Positions 13,401 through 24,875 of a DNA stretch of 64,000 nucleotides are shown one piece after another. The notes below the pieces were generated by a model. It saw nothing but the letters and a program-made list of their open reading frames with translations, did not search any database and was not told the origin of the DNA. The position numbers were made by a program, and so were the translations under genes. Every line of letters starts with the position of its first letter. The first letter of the stretch is position 1. The stretch spans positions 15,532,047-15,596,046 of the forward strand of contig NC_054545.1 in assembly GCF_017654505.1 (NCBI RefSeq), read 5' to 3'. The stretch comes from Polyodon spathula (lineage: Eukaryota > Chordata > Actinopteri > Acipenseriformes > Polyodontidae).

Positions 13401-13539
13401 ATGCTTTCACTAGTCTTTTTAGACCATGAGGTAAAACTAAAAGAAAGTCCAAAATGATTGACTTGAGTCTTGAGTTAATGCGGATGAAGCTAGACCTGGG
13501 TATTCAGCTGATGGAAATGTCTGCATTATACCCACCCAC

Positions 13540-13681
13540 CTTTTTGGTCTTTGCCTTCTTCTCGTAGGATTCTGACAGGGGCTTCTTCGTCTGCTGGACA
13601 GCAGCTTTGGAAAACAGCTCCTCAAACTCTTTGGGATCTTGGATACTTGGCTCCTCCAGTGACCCCCACAAAGTGCTATCA
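13540..13681 (-). CDS. FMN1: Formin-1, FH2 exon (lasso/linker region)
   Basis: A 142-bp exon with acceptor TTTCTTAG and donor AAG|GTGGGT. The first base completes the Ser codon begun as AG in the FH1 exon; 47 codons follow. The peptide includes [36 protein letters not shown] and [10 protein letters not shown], matching the early FH2 of mammalian FMN1 (LWDSLEEP, EFEYLFSK, KKKPLSETYEKK). In formins this part, rich in a tryptophan-containing lasso and a basic linker, joins the two FH2 subunits of the ring-shaped dimer. It leaves in phase 0. A longer open frame overlapping it on the same strand is in another frame and is not used. Confidence 0.95.
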
Positions 13682-13754
13682 CTAAGAAATGAAAAAGCAA
13701 ATACATTATACTGTGGGTGTGTGTAAAAGAACAGAAATCAAAGGTGAACAGAAT

Positions 13755-13955
13755 TCCCCGCAGTCAGTGTGGTTTGCCCTAGTAAAAGTTTCCCACAGTA
13801 AAGCAAAAGTCTGATTAAGCATAGTGAAAGCAGGGTAAAGCATAGGCAAGCATTATGAAGTATGGTAAATCACATTAAAAAAAGAAAAAAAAAAGAAAAA
13901 CATGGAAAACCATGGTAATCTATGGTAAATGTAAAGTATAACCATTTATAAAGGT
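13755..13955 (+). repeat. GTAAAGCATAG-type dispersed repeat
   Basis: Plus strand: AAAGTTTCCCACAGTAAAGC, then AAGCATAGTGAAAGCAGGGT, GGCAAGCATTATGAAGTATG and an A-rich centre, ending CTATGGTAAATGTAAAGTAT. It aligns along its length with the minus-strand copies at 5840 and 24690. Confidence 0.65.
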
Positions 13956-15823
13956 AGGGCCACCAAGGTCAGCCAGAACAGCAATTACTGTCTCTAATAC
14001 AATTCAAGAACCTACTATCAGACAAACTAAAACAATCTGTCTAATCTGCTGTCTTGAAACAGAGAGGAATTAATCTGTCTTGTGTGCTGTGCTATATACT
14101 GTATTTCAAGTGTTTTTATCCCTGTACATGAAGAGTTATAAATGGTCTAGAGATATGCAAGCTATGGGATGCATATCTGATTATATCTTTTGTTAAATAC
14201 AAAGCAAAAAAATGATCTTTTTCTTTTACATCGATGTTTATATTGAAAGCGTTAAGCTTGTCTAAATGATGCCACACTTGTTTGTATATGAGGTGGGGTG
14301 TATTCAGGATGCACATTTCAATTATTATACACAAGGGGGCATGTTAAAAGAGTTTAATCACCTCCTATTTGAAAGGAGAAGCAAAACTCAAACCAAACAA
14401 CTACCCTAAGGACTCTCAAGTTGTTTGTTTCTCAGTTTTATTAACATGATATGAGTTAGAGACTAGAGCAATGCTTTATATATAGGCCACAAGAGGTCAA
14501 ACCAAAGTTATAAAATTGTGGCATACATAAAAATACATAAATACATAAAGTTGTTTTAAAATTTAAAAATTCCATGAAAGATTCTGGCATTTTACCCTCA
14601 AAACAGGCCATCATTCTTCCCCACACTTCTATTGTAACTTTCTTTTACCAAAGTTTACATTGCAACCCAACTAATGTGGTAAACATTTCCACGACATATT
14701 GTTCAGATGAAGAACTTGATATGCTGCTTCTCCTCTTTTCTGGCAGTAGAACTGAGACTTTCTCAAGATGGCTTCCCCGTATCAATTCATCGTAATTGTT
14801 CTGATTCTTGGCCCTGTTCAGGCCACTGAGTGTTTAAAAAAAAAAAAAAAAATTCTTATGAGTAATTGAAGAATTCTGGCTGTCTTTTGTTGCCAGGAAA
14901 CAAAACACTGAAACTCACATGATCTGAGCCAGAGCAGAGAGGAGGTCAGGAGCTTAGCTTGAGACTAAAAAGAAACCAGTCTGAAAGGGACGTGACAGTG
15001 CATTCCCGGCCCCCAGACTGCAGCTGAATCAGACGTGAATCTGCACCCAGGCTAGTGCTGAATCGCACCTTGGAATGGTAACCTAGCAGACTACTGAAGT
15101 GTTCCATGTGGTGAGAGATCGGGGAAGATGATGGATGCAGAGGATTCTGAAAGGCAATCAACTTGTACAAACACTGAAGGCAGGCAGTGAGTAAGCTGTA
15201 TCAACCAGTGTGCAGCAGCTCAGGACTAGTTCCCTGCTAGTCAATCAGAAATGTATGAAATCGGTTAAGCTGATCCATGACTTAGCAGAGAGCAAATTGT
15301 TTGGCCACCAGACAAAGCGATTGAGACTTTTTGTTTGGAGGTAGCTACAAGTGTATAGATGGAGGAGGTGGGTTTGTAGAATGAGCATGAAACAATGGAG
15401 GGTAAGCAACTGGGTTCCATTTATAGGTTACTGGTTAATTCATTGACTCTTCCCAGACTTAAATTGCAATAAGTTGAATTTATCAAAGTCTCCATCTTAC
15501 CAAGGGGCATTATAATTATGGTGTCCTTAGCTACAGCATAAAGAGAAAACCATTAATCAGAACTGAAATCTACTCCCATTCGGACCCATGGTGCTTTAGT
15601 ATCAGTTATTATGTGGATCTAGTGACTCAATGTTTGTTTCCTTTTAGGTAGTTGTCAGGCACCCATCCTGTTACACTATGCAAATGATAATTCTAGTCCA
15701 GGTAGCCTGGTTGAATTTCCCAAATAGTTTTAGGTTTGGGGTCCATATGGGGTCCATAATTCTTGCATGAATATCAGGCACCCTAATAGCTAGCTTCAAG
15801 GCTTGCCTGAAAGTACAGAATTA

Positions 15824-15880
15824 GAGCTTTCCAATGATGTATTGTATGTCCTGCACAAACGTTCCTAAGCGAAACTACAG
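15824..15880 (+). repeat. Diverged direct repeat, copy 1
   Basis: Shares AGCTTTCCAATGAT, then T..T.GCATGTC/TGTATGTC, and ACTACAG at the end with 16126-16182 in the same orientation. The family is not recognised. Confidence 0.5.
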
Positions 15881-16125
15881 CAAACCAGAACTAAAGCTTC
15901 AGTCACTTCAATAGATACCGTTCTGGTTTCAATGTCATTTAAAAGCGATGGCTTTGCGGTTTCCATTGATGTCAGGCATGCCTGTATGCATACTTTCTAC
16001 CACCCCCTCATTCAGTGCTCCAGTGCTGTGACGCACAACAAATTAGTAGGAGTGTCCAAGTGCCTGTAACTCGAAAATGGAAACAAATAGGAACACAATC
16101 AATATACCTAATGAAAAAGGAGGCT

Positions 16126-16182
16126 TGAAGCTTTCCAATGATATCTTGCATGTCTGTAACATATTCCGAGAATAAACTACAG
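16126..16182 (+). repeat. Diverged direct repeat, copy 2
   Basis: Second copy of the 15824-15880 unit, about 300 bp downstream. It carries AAGCTTTCCAATGATATCTT and ends with AAACTACAG. Confidence 0.5.
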
Positions 16183-16545
16183 TGTCCAGAATACAGTGGT
16201 GCCTTCACTTGCTAGGAGATAGCTGTGCGCATTGGATGTCTTATCCATTTTGCATAGCATAAACAACACATTATACCAAACGATGGCTAGAAGTAAAGGA
16301 AAAGCAAAATAAAGTGTTCATATACACATGCTCATTCACTCATTTACTCCAGTTGTTAGTTATATGTTGTTTTATTGCTGGGGTCCGGTTGGACCCCAGG
16401 TTACCAGGAAAGTCACTATTCCGACATGTCCTTATAAGGGTTAATCATAAAAAACAGTTCTACTACTAAGTGAACCAAGAACATCCAATATCCATTCTAT
16501 ACAGACCCTTCAAACATCATTGAGACTTTTAGTTCATCTACGTAC

Positions 16546-17250
16546 CTGTTCTCTTTGAGCTGAACTCGAGTCCAATACAGGGGCTTCATGGGGCATGCTG
16601 GCTCTAGCACAGGTTTCCGGGGCCTTGTGTGAAACATCTGGCTGAAAGCAAAGCCTCCTGGGGGAGGGGGTGGTCCACCCCCAGGTGTGGGGTCCACAGC
16701 CGGGCATGGGGGGCGGAGGTGGGGGAGGAGGCCAGTGCCTGGTAAAGGAGGGGGGGGGGGAGGTCTCTGAGACTCTCCTCCTCCGAGGCAAAGGGGGGGC
16801 GCAACCAGGTAGGGGAGGAGGAGGAAGAGGGGGCCTAGCACCTGGGAGTGGAGGGGGGGGAGGAGGTGGAGGTGGAGGGGGCCCAGCACCAGGGAGAGGA
16901 GGGGGTGGCACTTGTCCTGAACCACCAGGTTCTGTCTTGCCCGCAAGACTCTGGTTTATACACTTGAGGTCCAGCTTATTAGGCACTGTTTGGTTGCTTT
17001 GGATAGTCCTGGTCTCTTCCTCAGGGGTCTTGAGGAAGGTCTCCCTGTCTGTCTGGATGCACACGGTGCGGAAAGATTTTGGCAGCATGTCGTCTTCCGT
17101 GGAAACAGAGACTTCTTTGAGTTCTCCCCTGGCTTTATTACAGACATTGTTTTCTAAGTCCTTTTTGAGTTCTTCAATTGTATCTTCAAGTTTCGCAATT
17201 GCTACAGCATGCTCCCCTCGTATTTCAAAGATCTGCAGTTCAAAGTTTTT
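16546..17250 (-). CDS. FMN1: Formin-1, coiled-coil end, FH1 and FH2 start (exon carries a frame break)
   Basis: Acceptor CTTCCACAG at 17251-17253 and donor ACAG|GTACGT bound a 705-bp exon. The first part reads FELQIFEIRGEHAV, then LEDTIEELKKDLEN (coiled coil), then SFRTVCIQTDRETFLK, all close to mammalian FMN1. The middle is the FH1 region: repeated poly-proline blocks ending in LPGAG or LPGAR, the profilin-binding tracts. The last part reads RKPVLEPACPMKPLYWTR, the conserved start of FH2, which nucleates actin and caps barbed ends as a dimer. The first and last parts are in different frames: the exon is 0 modulo 3, whereas its neighbours (phase 0 in, phase 2 out) require 2 modulo 3. The sequence therefore has one base too many (or lacks two) between about 16680 and 16810, where C-homopolymers (G on the plus strand) are long. 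A sequencing or assembly error is the simplest cause. Confidence 0.92.
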
Positions 17251-20059
17251 CTGTGGAAGACAAAATATAACGTGACCCATCCAGCCATCCGTGACACCCC
17301 CTTACAAGTTAATGAATTCTTCTCAGAGGGATTTAGGGTTTTTTTTGTTTTCCTTAAAAGACCAGAAGCCCACTGTAACACAATTGTGCAACTGGCACTT
17401 GAACCTGAGACATTGCTTCTTTGTGGCTTCTTCTCCACTATCAAGAGTCTTTTTCCCCAGAATGTGTGGCATAGCGCACTGGGCGTGCAAGGCACTATAT
17501 TACAGGGTTGTTATGACTGTTTTTGTATTGGTTAATCTTCGGTTGTTTCAAAGAGCCTGCTTGCTGCATATTATCTATATAGAGTTCTCGAATGCTATAT
17601 TTGTTCTGCAGCTCAAATTAATCTCCACGCTGTTTGAGGGGTACAGTATAGTGAACCCTGTCCAAGTGTGTCTGTGTTATATTACTCTGCACTGTTTTCA
17701 ATACCCAGCACACTGGCCTTGCTACTGACAGAGTCTCTGTGAAATAGTTAATTAGCTGGTTTTATACAATTTTTTAGTCGCCAAAATAATTACCCTGGAT
17801 TCTTATCAGAGGGCTTTGGTATGCCTGCAGCAAGAATCAAAGTTAAATTAAAGACTAGACAATGGTCTGGAGAAAAGACAATTTTGTAAAACATTTAGCA
17901 CATGTTCTTCATTCTTTTGTGGTTTGAACACAATTTGAAAACGTCAAAAATGTGCCAGATCCATTGTATAGCTTTTAAGATGCTGCTGTTAGTGAATGTT
18001 ACTATCAAGTTTAATTTTGGAAGTCAGTCAGCCATCCATTCAACGCAAGTGAATAATAAATCACTTTAACTGCACAAGACTTTACATGGGAATGTAAAAC
18101 AAACAAAGCACAAACCACTGTTTCGTTATCATTACCTACATGCAAGATTGCTCATAAATCAGTGGGTATAGTCTAATACCTGCAAATCTTCTCAATGTAC
18201 TTGCCACACAAAACATATAAAGACTGGGCAAAATATTATAAACAACTGCCACAACACTGTCAACAGGCCTGTAGGGCTTTCATATTTGAGACAGTGTTTT
18301 GTGAACACTTCATAAATCAGTATGTAAGTGACAGACATATTGTTAATTAACACTTGAGTACTTGACAAGCATCCAGTCATAACAAGATGAAACAATGCAC
18401 TGTGTATTAGTAAATCAAATGCAATTACTCATGACACAGGACCATACAGCACTTGCATTCCCTTTTCATTGTGCTGGCGGTTTCTTTTCTTACTTTGAAT
18501 CAGGATACCAGTATGACTATTTTAACTATTAAAAGTTGCTGTTGCTCCCTGGTATCAGATTGTGAATAGGTCAATTTTATTGTGATGGTCAGGCTGCAAT
18601 TTGACCATTCATCATGCATTCTGGCTGAATATAACAAGAATGACACCTGAATGCACTTTAATCTTATGCACTTCCTCTGAGGTCTGAAGTAATTCATTTT
18701 GAATTCCACCCTGTTAATTCATCATGATGTAAAAACATTTCCCCTCCATCCTAATGAATTCACTGTTTATTCTTCAGTAATCCATACCATCTTACAATTG
18801 GAGGGATCTGCAGCTCAGAATCCACTTAACCAATGAGCTGCTGAATCTCTTCCAGCTCCCACATTCACTGACGAAGCACACAGGCTAAACTATTGTGCAT
18901 GCTTCTTGTTAGGAAACGAGGTTTGACTTATCTTGTCTAAGTGATTCGTTAAACAAACAACTCTATAAAAGGTCAGCCTGAATTTTTCCAAGTCTGTGCC
19001 AGCAAGCACTGCTTAAAAGGACACTGTCGCACAGCGGCAAAGCCGGAGCATTTCAACTAGATACCTTCCCCTTACATGAGCATCACCCAGAGCTTCGAGC
19101 ACACTATCGCAAAATACCTAAACTGCCTGGCCCCTGTATTAGTCAGTTAGTCAGTCCATGTCACAGTGACCATTACTAAAGGAGAGCCTCTCTGCTGCTC
19201 TGAAGTGAAACATGTCGACTAGTGGAGTGTCTGTAAGTTCTCAATTGGCACCTTGTGTTGTAGGATACTTGGTCAGTTAGGTCCATTTAATACTGTGGAT
19301 CTCAATGCTATGTAGTTGAAGAACCTTCCAGAAGCATGGTATGCCTTGGTATTTTTCTTCTCTGTAATATTTCTCTATGGCACTGCATTATGAAAACAGA
19401 ATTGTGGAAGGGTAGCAGGACGGTCCAATAAAGCAGCAGGAACAACACATTAAGATTGTGCTCTTAAGTGCTGGTTTGCACACTTTTACTGAGAAAGAAT
19501 GATAGAATAAACAATAAGCAGCTGACCAACTCAGGATTTCCGCCTATAAGCGCATGCCTCACAATCTTTCCTGTCTCTTATGTTCCTCTCTAAAATTCTA
19601 CAACCTGATTTTGGAAAACCCCAGTCTTGTATTCCAACCAGGTAGTCTCATTGCACAATTGCCTGTCCAGTTACAGGCCCCATCTTTCCTCACATTCCTA
19701 ACATTCTCATGCAAGGAAAGTGGAGGCCGAGGACAGGCAATTAACTAATTTAGTGCTGGGGTTTTCAACCCTGTCACAGGCAGCAATAGATATTCTTGTC
19801 TAAATTATTTCACTCTCCCTTCAAATGTATATATGAGTACCACTATGTAACTTATCTAGACTCTCTGATTCTACAATCTCATTATTCAATCTTCCACTGA
19901 AATGTACTCAATAGCTTGACTCAATCGTCATGGGAATCTGGGAATCTGGGAAACCTGTATTTGTATTGGGGCATGTTTGAATCGTGAATCTTTAGCTTGT
20001 AGGAACCATGGGAGATGTAATAATGGTCTCTTAGGACATACAGCCCTCCTATTTACATA

Positions 20060-20298
20060 GAGGCTTGATGCTCCAGTGGTTAAAGAAAGAGGCTGTTACT
20101 AGGAGGTTCCAGATTCAATCCTAGCTCAGCCACTGACTCACTGTGTGTGATCCTGAGCAAGTCGCTTAAGCTCCTTGTGAACCATCCTTTGGATGAGATG
20201 TAAAAGTAAGTAACTCTTCAGCAGCAATTGTGATGCGTAGTTCACACCCAAGTCTCTGTAAGTTGCTTTGGATAAAAGCAGCTGCTAATAATAATGAT
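20060..20298 (+). mobile_element. tRNA-derived SINE with LINE-like 3' tail, copy 1
   Basis: The head has CCAGTGGTTAAAGAAAGAGG (A box region) and GGTTCCAGATTCAATCC (B box region). The middle reads CTGAGCAAGTCGCTTAAGCT and CCTTGTG. The 3' end reads TTGCTTTGGATAAAAGC and GCTGCTAATAATAAT, the widely shared fish SINE/L2 tail. It shares the whole layout with 43262-43489 and 62312-62553. Confidence 0.8.
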
Positions 20299-20898
20299 GG
20301 GAGATAGAGTTCCTAAACATTACAAGTAATTCTGTATAGGGTTTCAGTTGTATTGGTCTGCTTACACCATTTGGAATAAAGTAATATTGTTTTTCTAAAA
20401 GAACTGAAGATTTACAAAGTTTTTATGGGAGAATAGCTGTGTTATATCCCAGACATCAATACAAAACATAATACAAACATAAACCTTTGTCGGCTTGTAA
20501 ATAGAAGATAAGAAAATATTTTCAATAAAAGAGTTAAATAAAAAAAAATACATGTTAATTTAATTATCGTCATTTAACAACAATCATTAATCTAAATCCA
20601 TTATCTGCCCAGTATCTTGGAAGAGGATTAGCATTGTTAATGCACTGCTGGTCAGAATGATCACAGTTAAAAGGTTTTTGACGGAGATCAGACTGTTTTC
20701 TCAGAAGTAGATGTACGCACAGAGGCGCTGCAATAACAATAAGGTAAGAAACTTATCCAAATGACGTCCGCTACCACAAAGAGAGTTTACTTATTGTCTG
20801 GCTCTAGCTGGAGTATGGGTTCCAAACAGGAGAAATACAATGACACTCAAAACTAAACATCTGTTACTAACGTAGCTAGGAAGGTGAACAGACAAGAT

Positions 20899-21135
20899 GC
20901 TGAATGAATACTGTAGTCAGAGAGTCTGTTGGGTGAGGGGTTCACTGCTGGATGAATACTGTAGTCAGAGAGTCTGTTGGATGAGGGGTTCACTGCTGGA
21001 TGAATACTGTAGTCAGATTCTGCTGAGTGAGGGGTTCACTGTTGGATGACTACTGTAGTCACAGTCTGTTGGGCGAGGTGTTCACTGCTGGATGAATACT
21101 GTAGTCAGAGAGTCTGCTGGTTGAGGGGTTCACTG
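20899..21135 (-). repeat. 48-bp minisatellite, about five units
   Basis: Units contain ACTGTAGTCAGAGAGTCTGT and GAGGGGTTCACTGCTGGATG. The typical unit is 48 bp (16 codons); two of the central units have lost two bases. On the minus strand one unit is read in frame as VNPSTSRLSDYSIHPA within the open frame at 21059-21310, which is preceded by a stop codon and has no recognised domain. Confidence 0.85.
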
Positions 21136-21830
21136 ACTCCTCGTCTGCTTGAGATGAGTTGGAAGACACATTTCTGGTCTCCATCAGTCTAGCTAACACA
21201 TTTTTAAAACCTAATCTCTTATCAAATAATGACAATGCATTTTGCTCTCTTCTGAGAAGTAATAGTAACACAGTGGCTGCATCAGTTTCAGATCCATACT
21301 GAATGTCCAAATTTCATGTTTCAAATTGTATATATTTATCCTGACATGGGAAGGCAACACGAAATAACCTTATAAAATCAATGACAAAAAGAGACACATT
21401 CTACATTGCACAGAGCAATTCCAACAACAGCATAGGTTCTTTACAACTCAAAAACTGTATCAACATAGTTTAATTCCTTTTTATTCAGAGCATTAGAAAT
21501 TAATTAAATAATCATTGTATATGTTTCTTACAGTCTTCAATATAGAAGAGTGAGCCTTCAGCTTACCAAGACCACCCCTAACTATTAAGCACTCAATAGA
21601 GCTGAATTTAGAAATACTAAAAGAAACTTTAATGACAAACATTTCAACCTGAAGTCTTTCAATGTCTTTCAAAGATAAAGGCAGCACCTGATTTCAGAAA
21701 GGAGGTATCCACAAAGATTTCCAATGACCAAGTCTTTATTGTATTTGACAGATGCCCATGCCTGTGATGGAACATAATATACTTTGGCCCACGGCCTTGT
21801 CCATTACAGCTCGATAGCTGTCACATGTGC

Positions 21831-21970
21831 TGGCTGAACTGAGTTGTAATGATGACCGATTGATGACAGCTATAGCCAGCGAGCAGGACAAGTGGCACTT
21901 TGGGCCACCTGCCTCTGCCCCATGAACTGGCTGAACTGTGATTTAATAATTATTGATTGATGACAGCTAT
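21831..21970 (+). repeat. Local direct duplication with a TGACAGCTAT motif
   Basis: CTGGCTGAACTG followed by GATTGATGACAGCTAT occurs at 21830-21874 and again at 21927-21970. An inverted copy of the decamer (ATAGCTGTCA) lies just before, at 21814-21823. Confidence 0.6.
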
Positions 21971-22263
21971 GGAGCAAGGGAGAAGGAGGACTAAACAAAG
22001 AAATGACAAGGAGCATAGGTGATAGGCTGTATATGGGAACAGCTTGATTACGTATGTGATTAAAGGATGGGCCTCCTTTCAGAAACACAAGTTTTAAATT
22101 AAAAACATGTTTTAATTGCAAGCTAAAAATCAATATACTGAAGTATGAAAGTATTACTGAAGTAGTAGTCAGTAGGCTTTTCGTGAACAGTAGATTTTAT
22201 TTCCTAACCACAAAATAATGAATGATCCTTTTGACTAGGCACTATAGCTGAGAGGTACATCTA

Positions 22264-22554
22264 CAGCTACCCTACGGCCAAAAGTTTTACATCACCTCGA
22301 ATTTGAGGATTGAGACATAATAAAAAAAATAACTAGATGAACATAATTTAGATCTTTTATTTACTATCATGAAATCAAAGAACATCTACGGGAAGCCATG
22401 ATAGTAGTATAGTATTTCATGTCATGTTTTTTAAAATGTCAAATTGTTGTATAGAAAACTACAAAGTGATATGTTAACCTAACATTATTGTTAATATTAT
22501 TGTTAATGTAACAGGTTTCATTCGACTTTATGAATCACAACTTTTGTCCATAGT
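22264..22554 (-). mobile_element. Tc1-derived MITE, about 290 bp
   Basis: The left end reads ACGGCCAAAAGTTTTACATC and the right end, reverse-complemented, reads CTATGGACAAAAGTTGTGAT, so the ends form a diverged terminal inverted repeat. Reverse-complemented from the right end it aligns with 49011-49285: both have AAAGTCRAATGAAACCTG, TTACATTAACA, TGTAGTTTTC and AATTATGTTCAT in order. There is no coding capacity, so it would depend on a Tc1 transposase in trans. Confidence 0.65.
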
Positions 22555-24423
22555 TGTATATGAGAGTCTGATAAAGGTTATTTAGGGACTTCACAGTTTT
22601 GTGGGTGTTCTCCTGTCTTGATAGCGTCATGTCAGCAATGTTGACAAACACAACCCACAGTGCAAGACAGCTCCACTTTGTAGAGTGTACCAAAACCCTA
22701 TTCACTCTGCCACAGAAACCACTACAAAGTAAGGACAGTGACTTTCTTTGTCTTGTTTTTTTTTTAAATATACTTTAAATATTGATACAATTTAGCTTGT
22801 AAAGTAGACACTCATTGCCAAAAGGCCTTAGAACATCTAGACAAGAGTTCATACCTACTCACAGGATCTGTAACGCGAGAAAAACAGACAACTGGGTTTA
22901 CCATCTGCTCAGAAGCACATGAAGTTCAGCACACCCTGATAATCATTATGAAAAACTGTCAAGAACAGCTTCATATATAAGGTACAGCTATGTTATACCC
23001 ATTTGGTAATGGCTGTCATTCCATTGAAAGGGAACTATTTATTAAATGTCTATTTTAAATTAACCTACAAACTGCAAAAGAAAGTAACATTTAAGCATGA
23101 TTTTATTTATTATTAAAAGAACAAACACAATTGCCCTCATTTTTTAAATCATGTGTGATCACTGCTGTTACAGATCTGAACCTTGAATGTGAGATGAGCT
23201 GCAGTTAAAAGCTCTCTACTCATGACTGCTTCATGCCCAGACTCCACCTTGTTAAATTTAGACCAAACCAGCAATGCTACCAAACTTGTAAATGCTTCAT
23301 AAGTGATCTTCACGCTACCACACCAGGTGCAGAGCTTGTTTCAATGTGAGCTGTCTTTGCATATACAAATGTAAACAAATGCTGCTAAACTGACTAAAAC
23401 ACTCAAATGCAAAAGTATCACATGAAAATAAAGTGTAAGGGGAGGTGTGGAACAAAAGGGAAAATGGCTAAACTGCAAAAAAAACCAAACAAAACAAAAC
23501 AAAAAAAACCCTCAGATACAATTGATACAGGCATACTAATCGAAAACACCTTACTACCCGGTTTGAAAATTTATAAAAGAAGCCTGGAGTCTAAGTTTAT
23601 AAAGCTGAATTTGATATGCTTTTGCGAGTAGGCCAGTCAATATTTTTAATTTGAGTTCTATTGGTCTGTTTACTTTGTTGCTGCTTTCAATTGGTACAGT
23701 GATTGAATTCAAGTGTACGGGCATAATTCATACGAGTGGTACATAAAACATAGAGTCATAGTAATGGATTATAATAAAACACTAAACAAGAATTGTGCTT
23801 ATGATTGCTGGGGGGCTGCCAATGGGCCTGGGTCCTAAAACTCTTGCATGCATTCACACAAGTTCTTTAAATAGTTAAATCAACCAGGAGCATGGTTCTG
23901 TGACAGTGAAAAGTAAGATCATAAAGGCAATGAAGCAAGTTAAGCAAGTCACAAGAAGAATGACTGTTCAATGGTGTTCCAGTTACATAATAAAACAGCA
24001 CTGAGGCTATTTTCCCCTTCTTAGTAAAGACAAATCACACAGCAACCACTGTACTGTACATCCGAAAACCCACACATGATGTTTTATTGCTCTGGATACT
24101 CAAACTTAATGTATCATTAAATACCCGTGGTTTCCATTCCACTTTATAGCAAGGGTTGGTCTTCAAACACCATAAAAGTAATATTATCCAGGCAGTGGGT
24201 AAGAAGCAGTCTACAGCGTACCCAAATGTTTCAAACTCCTTCTTCACTGAAGTCTGACAACTTCACAGCTCTGTGACAAAAGTCAAATAATGGCATTCTT
24301 GTCAACAGCAATCAGACCACACATACTGCAATTTCTTCATAATGTCTTTATGTCCAGAATGCCTTGGATACACAACCAAGTGGGAGATTCTGTTTAGGGT
24401 GTACAAACTTTAGCACTTTCGGT

Positions 24424-24515
24424 TGGTTTCACAGACCCTGTTTAGCATTAGTCTTGGACTTCCTAATTTTACCTAAACCAACATTAGTTAGTCCAATTGG
24501 GGTCTGTGAAACCAG
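24424..24515. mobile_element. Short inverted-repeat MITE, about 92 bp
   Basis: GGTTTCACAGACCC at the left end is mirrored by GGGTCTGTGAAACC at the right end. Adjacent bases GTCTTGGACT and AGTCCAATTG extend the pairing imperfectly. Similar TTTCACAGAC-ended MITEs occur in other fish genomes (recalled, not checked). Confidence 0.6.
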
Positions 24516-24689
24516 CCATTTAACTATGAAGTGGTTCAGCTAGCCCATCATTGGAAAGCTTAATGTTGCTACTCTGCAGGAATACAATTGGTAAAAGTTG
24601 GTATTTTTACTTATACTGCTCCTGTATGTGCCTCCTGCATGTAATTATTGGGTAGAACCTTATAGAAATTTACACAGTAAATTAGCAAG

Positions 24690-24875
24690 TTTATTTTGCA
24701 GTTTTCCCATGTTTTTCCCATGTTATACAATGCATTTAACCATGGTTTGTTAGGTATTTAAAATGCTTTACAATACCTATATGTGCTTCACAGTACTTAT
24801 GTTTGCCTTACCATGCTTTCACTACGCTTTATTTCATTTTGCTATGCTTTTACTATGGGAAATTTTTATTAGAGA
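24690..24875 (-). repeat. GTAAAGCATAG-type dispersed repeat
   Basis: Minus strand begins TTTCCCATAGTAAAAGCATA, the same opening as the 5840 copy, and continues with GTGAAAGCATGGTAAGGCAA and GGTATTGTAAAGCATTTTAA. Confidence 0.65.

Larger units (their letters stand above)
5336..13539 (-). other. FMN1: FMN1 intron, 8.2 kb, within FH2
   Basis: Bounded by the exons at 5248-5335 and 13540-13681 with standard GT/AG ends. Contents: two copies of the GTAAAGCATAG-type repeat (5840-6085, 7300-7450), a 37-base A run (6674-6710), a tetranucleotide plus AT microsatellite (7563-7644), a hAT-like remnant (8601-9310), an AT microsatellite (10401-10422), a GC-richer patch around 10640-10860 without recognisable coding potential, and repeat-free blocks at 6350-6570 and 11440-11680 that look like possible conserved non-coding DNA. 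Confidence 0.8.
13682..16545 (-). other. FMN1: FMN1 intron, 2.9 kb, between FH1 and FH2 exons
   Basis: Bounded by GTACGT donor and TTTCTTAG acceptor on the minus strand. It contains one copy of the GTAAAGCATAG-type repeat (13755-13955), an A run near 14834 and a diverged direct repeat (15824-15880 and 16126-16182). No other gene is visible. Confidence 0.8.

Noticed and set aside
16670..17275. 201-codon plus-strand frame rich in glycine
   Set aside because: It is the antisense of the FMN1 proline-rich FH1 exon; poly-Gly arises from reverse-complemented Pro codons.
17291..17728. 145-codon plus-strand frame
   Set aside because: No domain, intronic position, and composition (Cys, Leu, Phe rich) typical of chance frames in this DNA.
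20899..21135. Direct repeats resembling a CRISPR array
   Set aside because: The units abut with no unique spacers; it is a 48-bp tandem minisatellite in a vertebrate intron.
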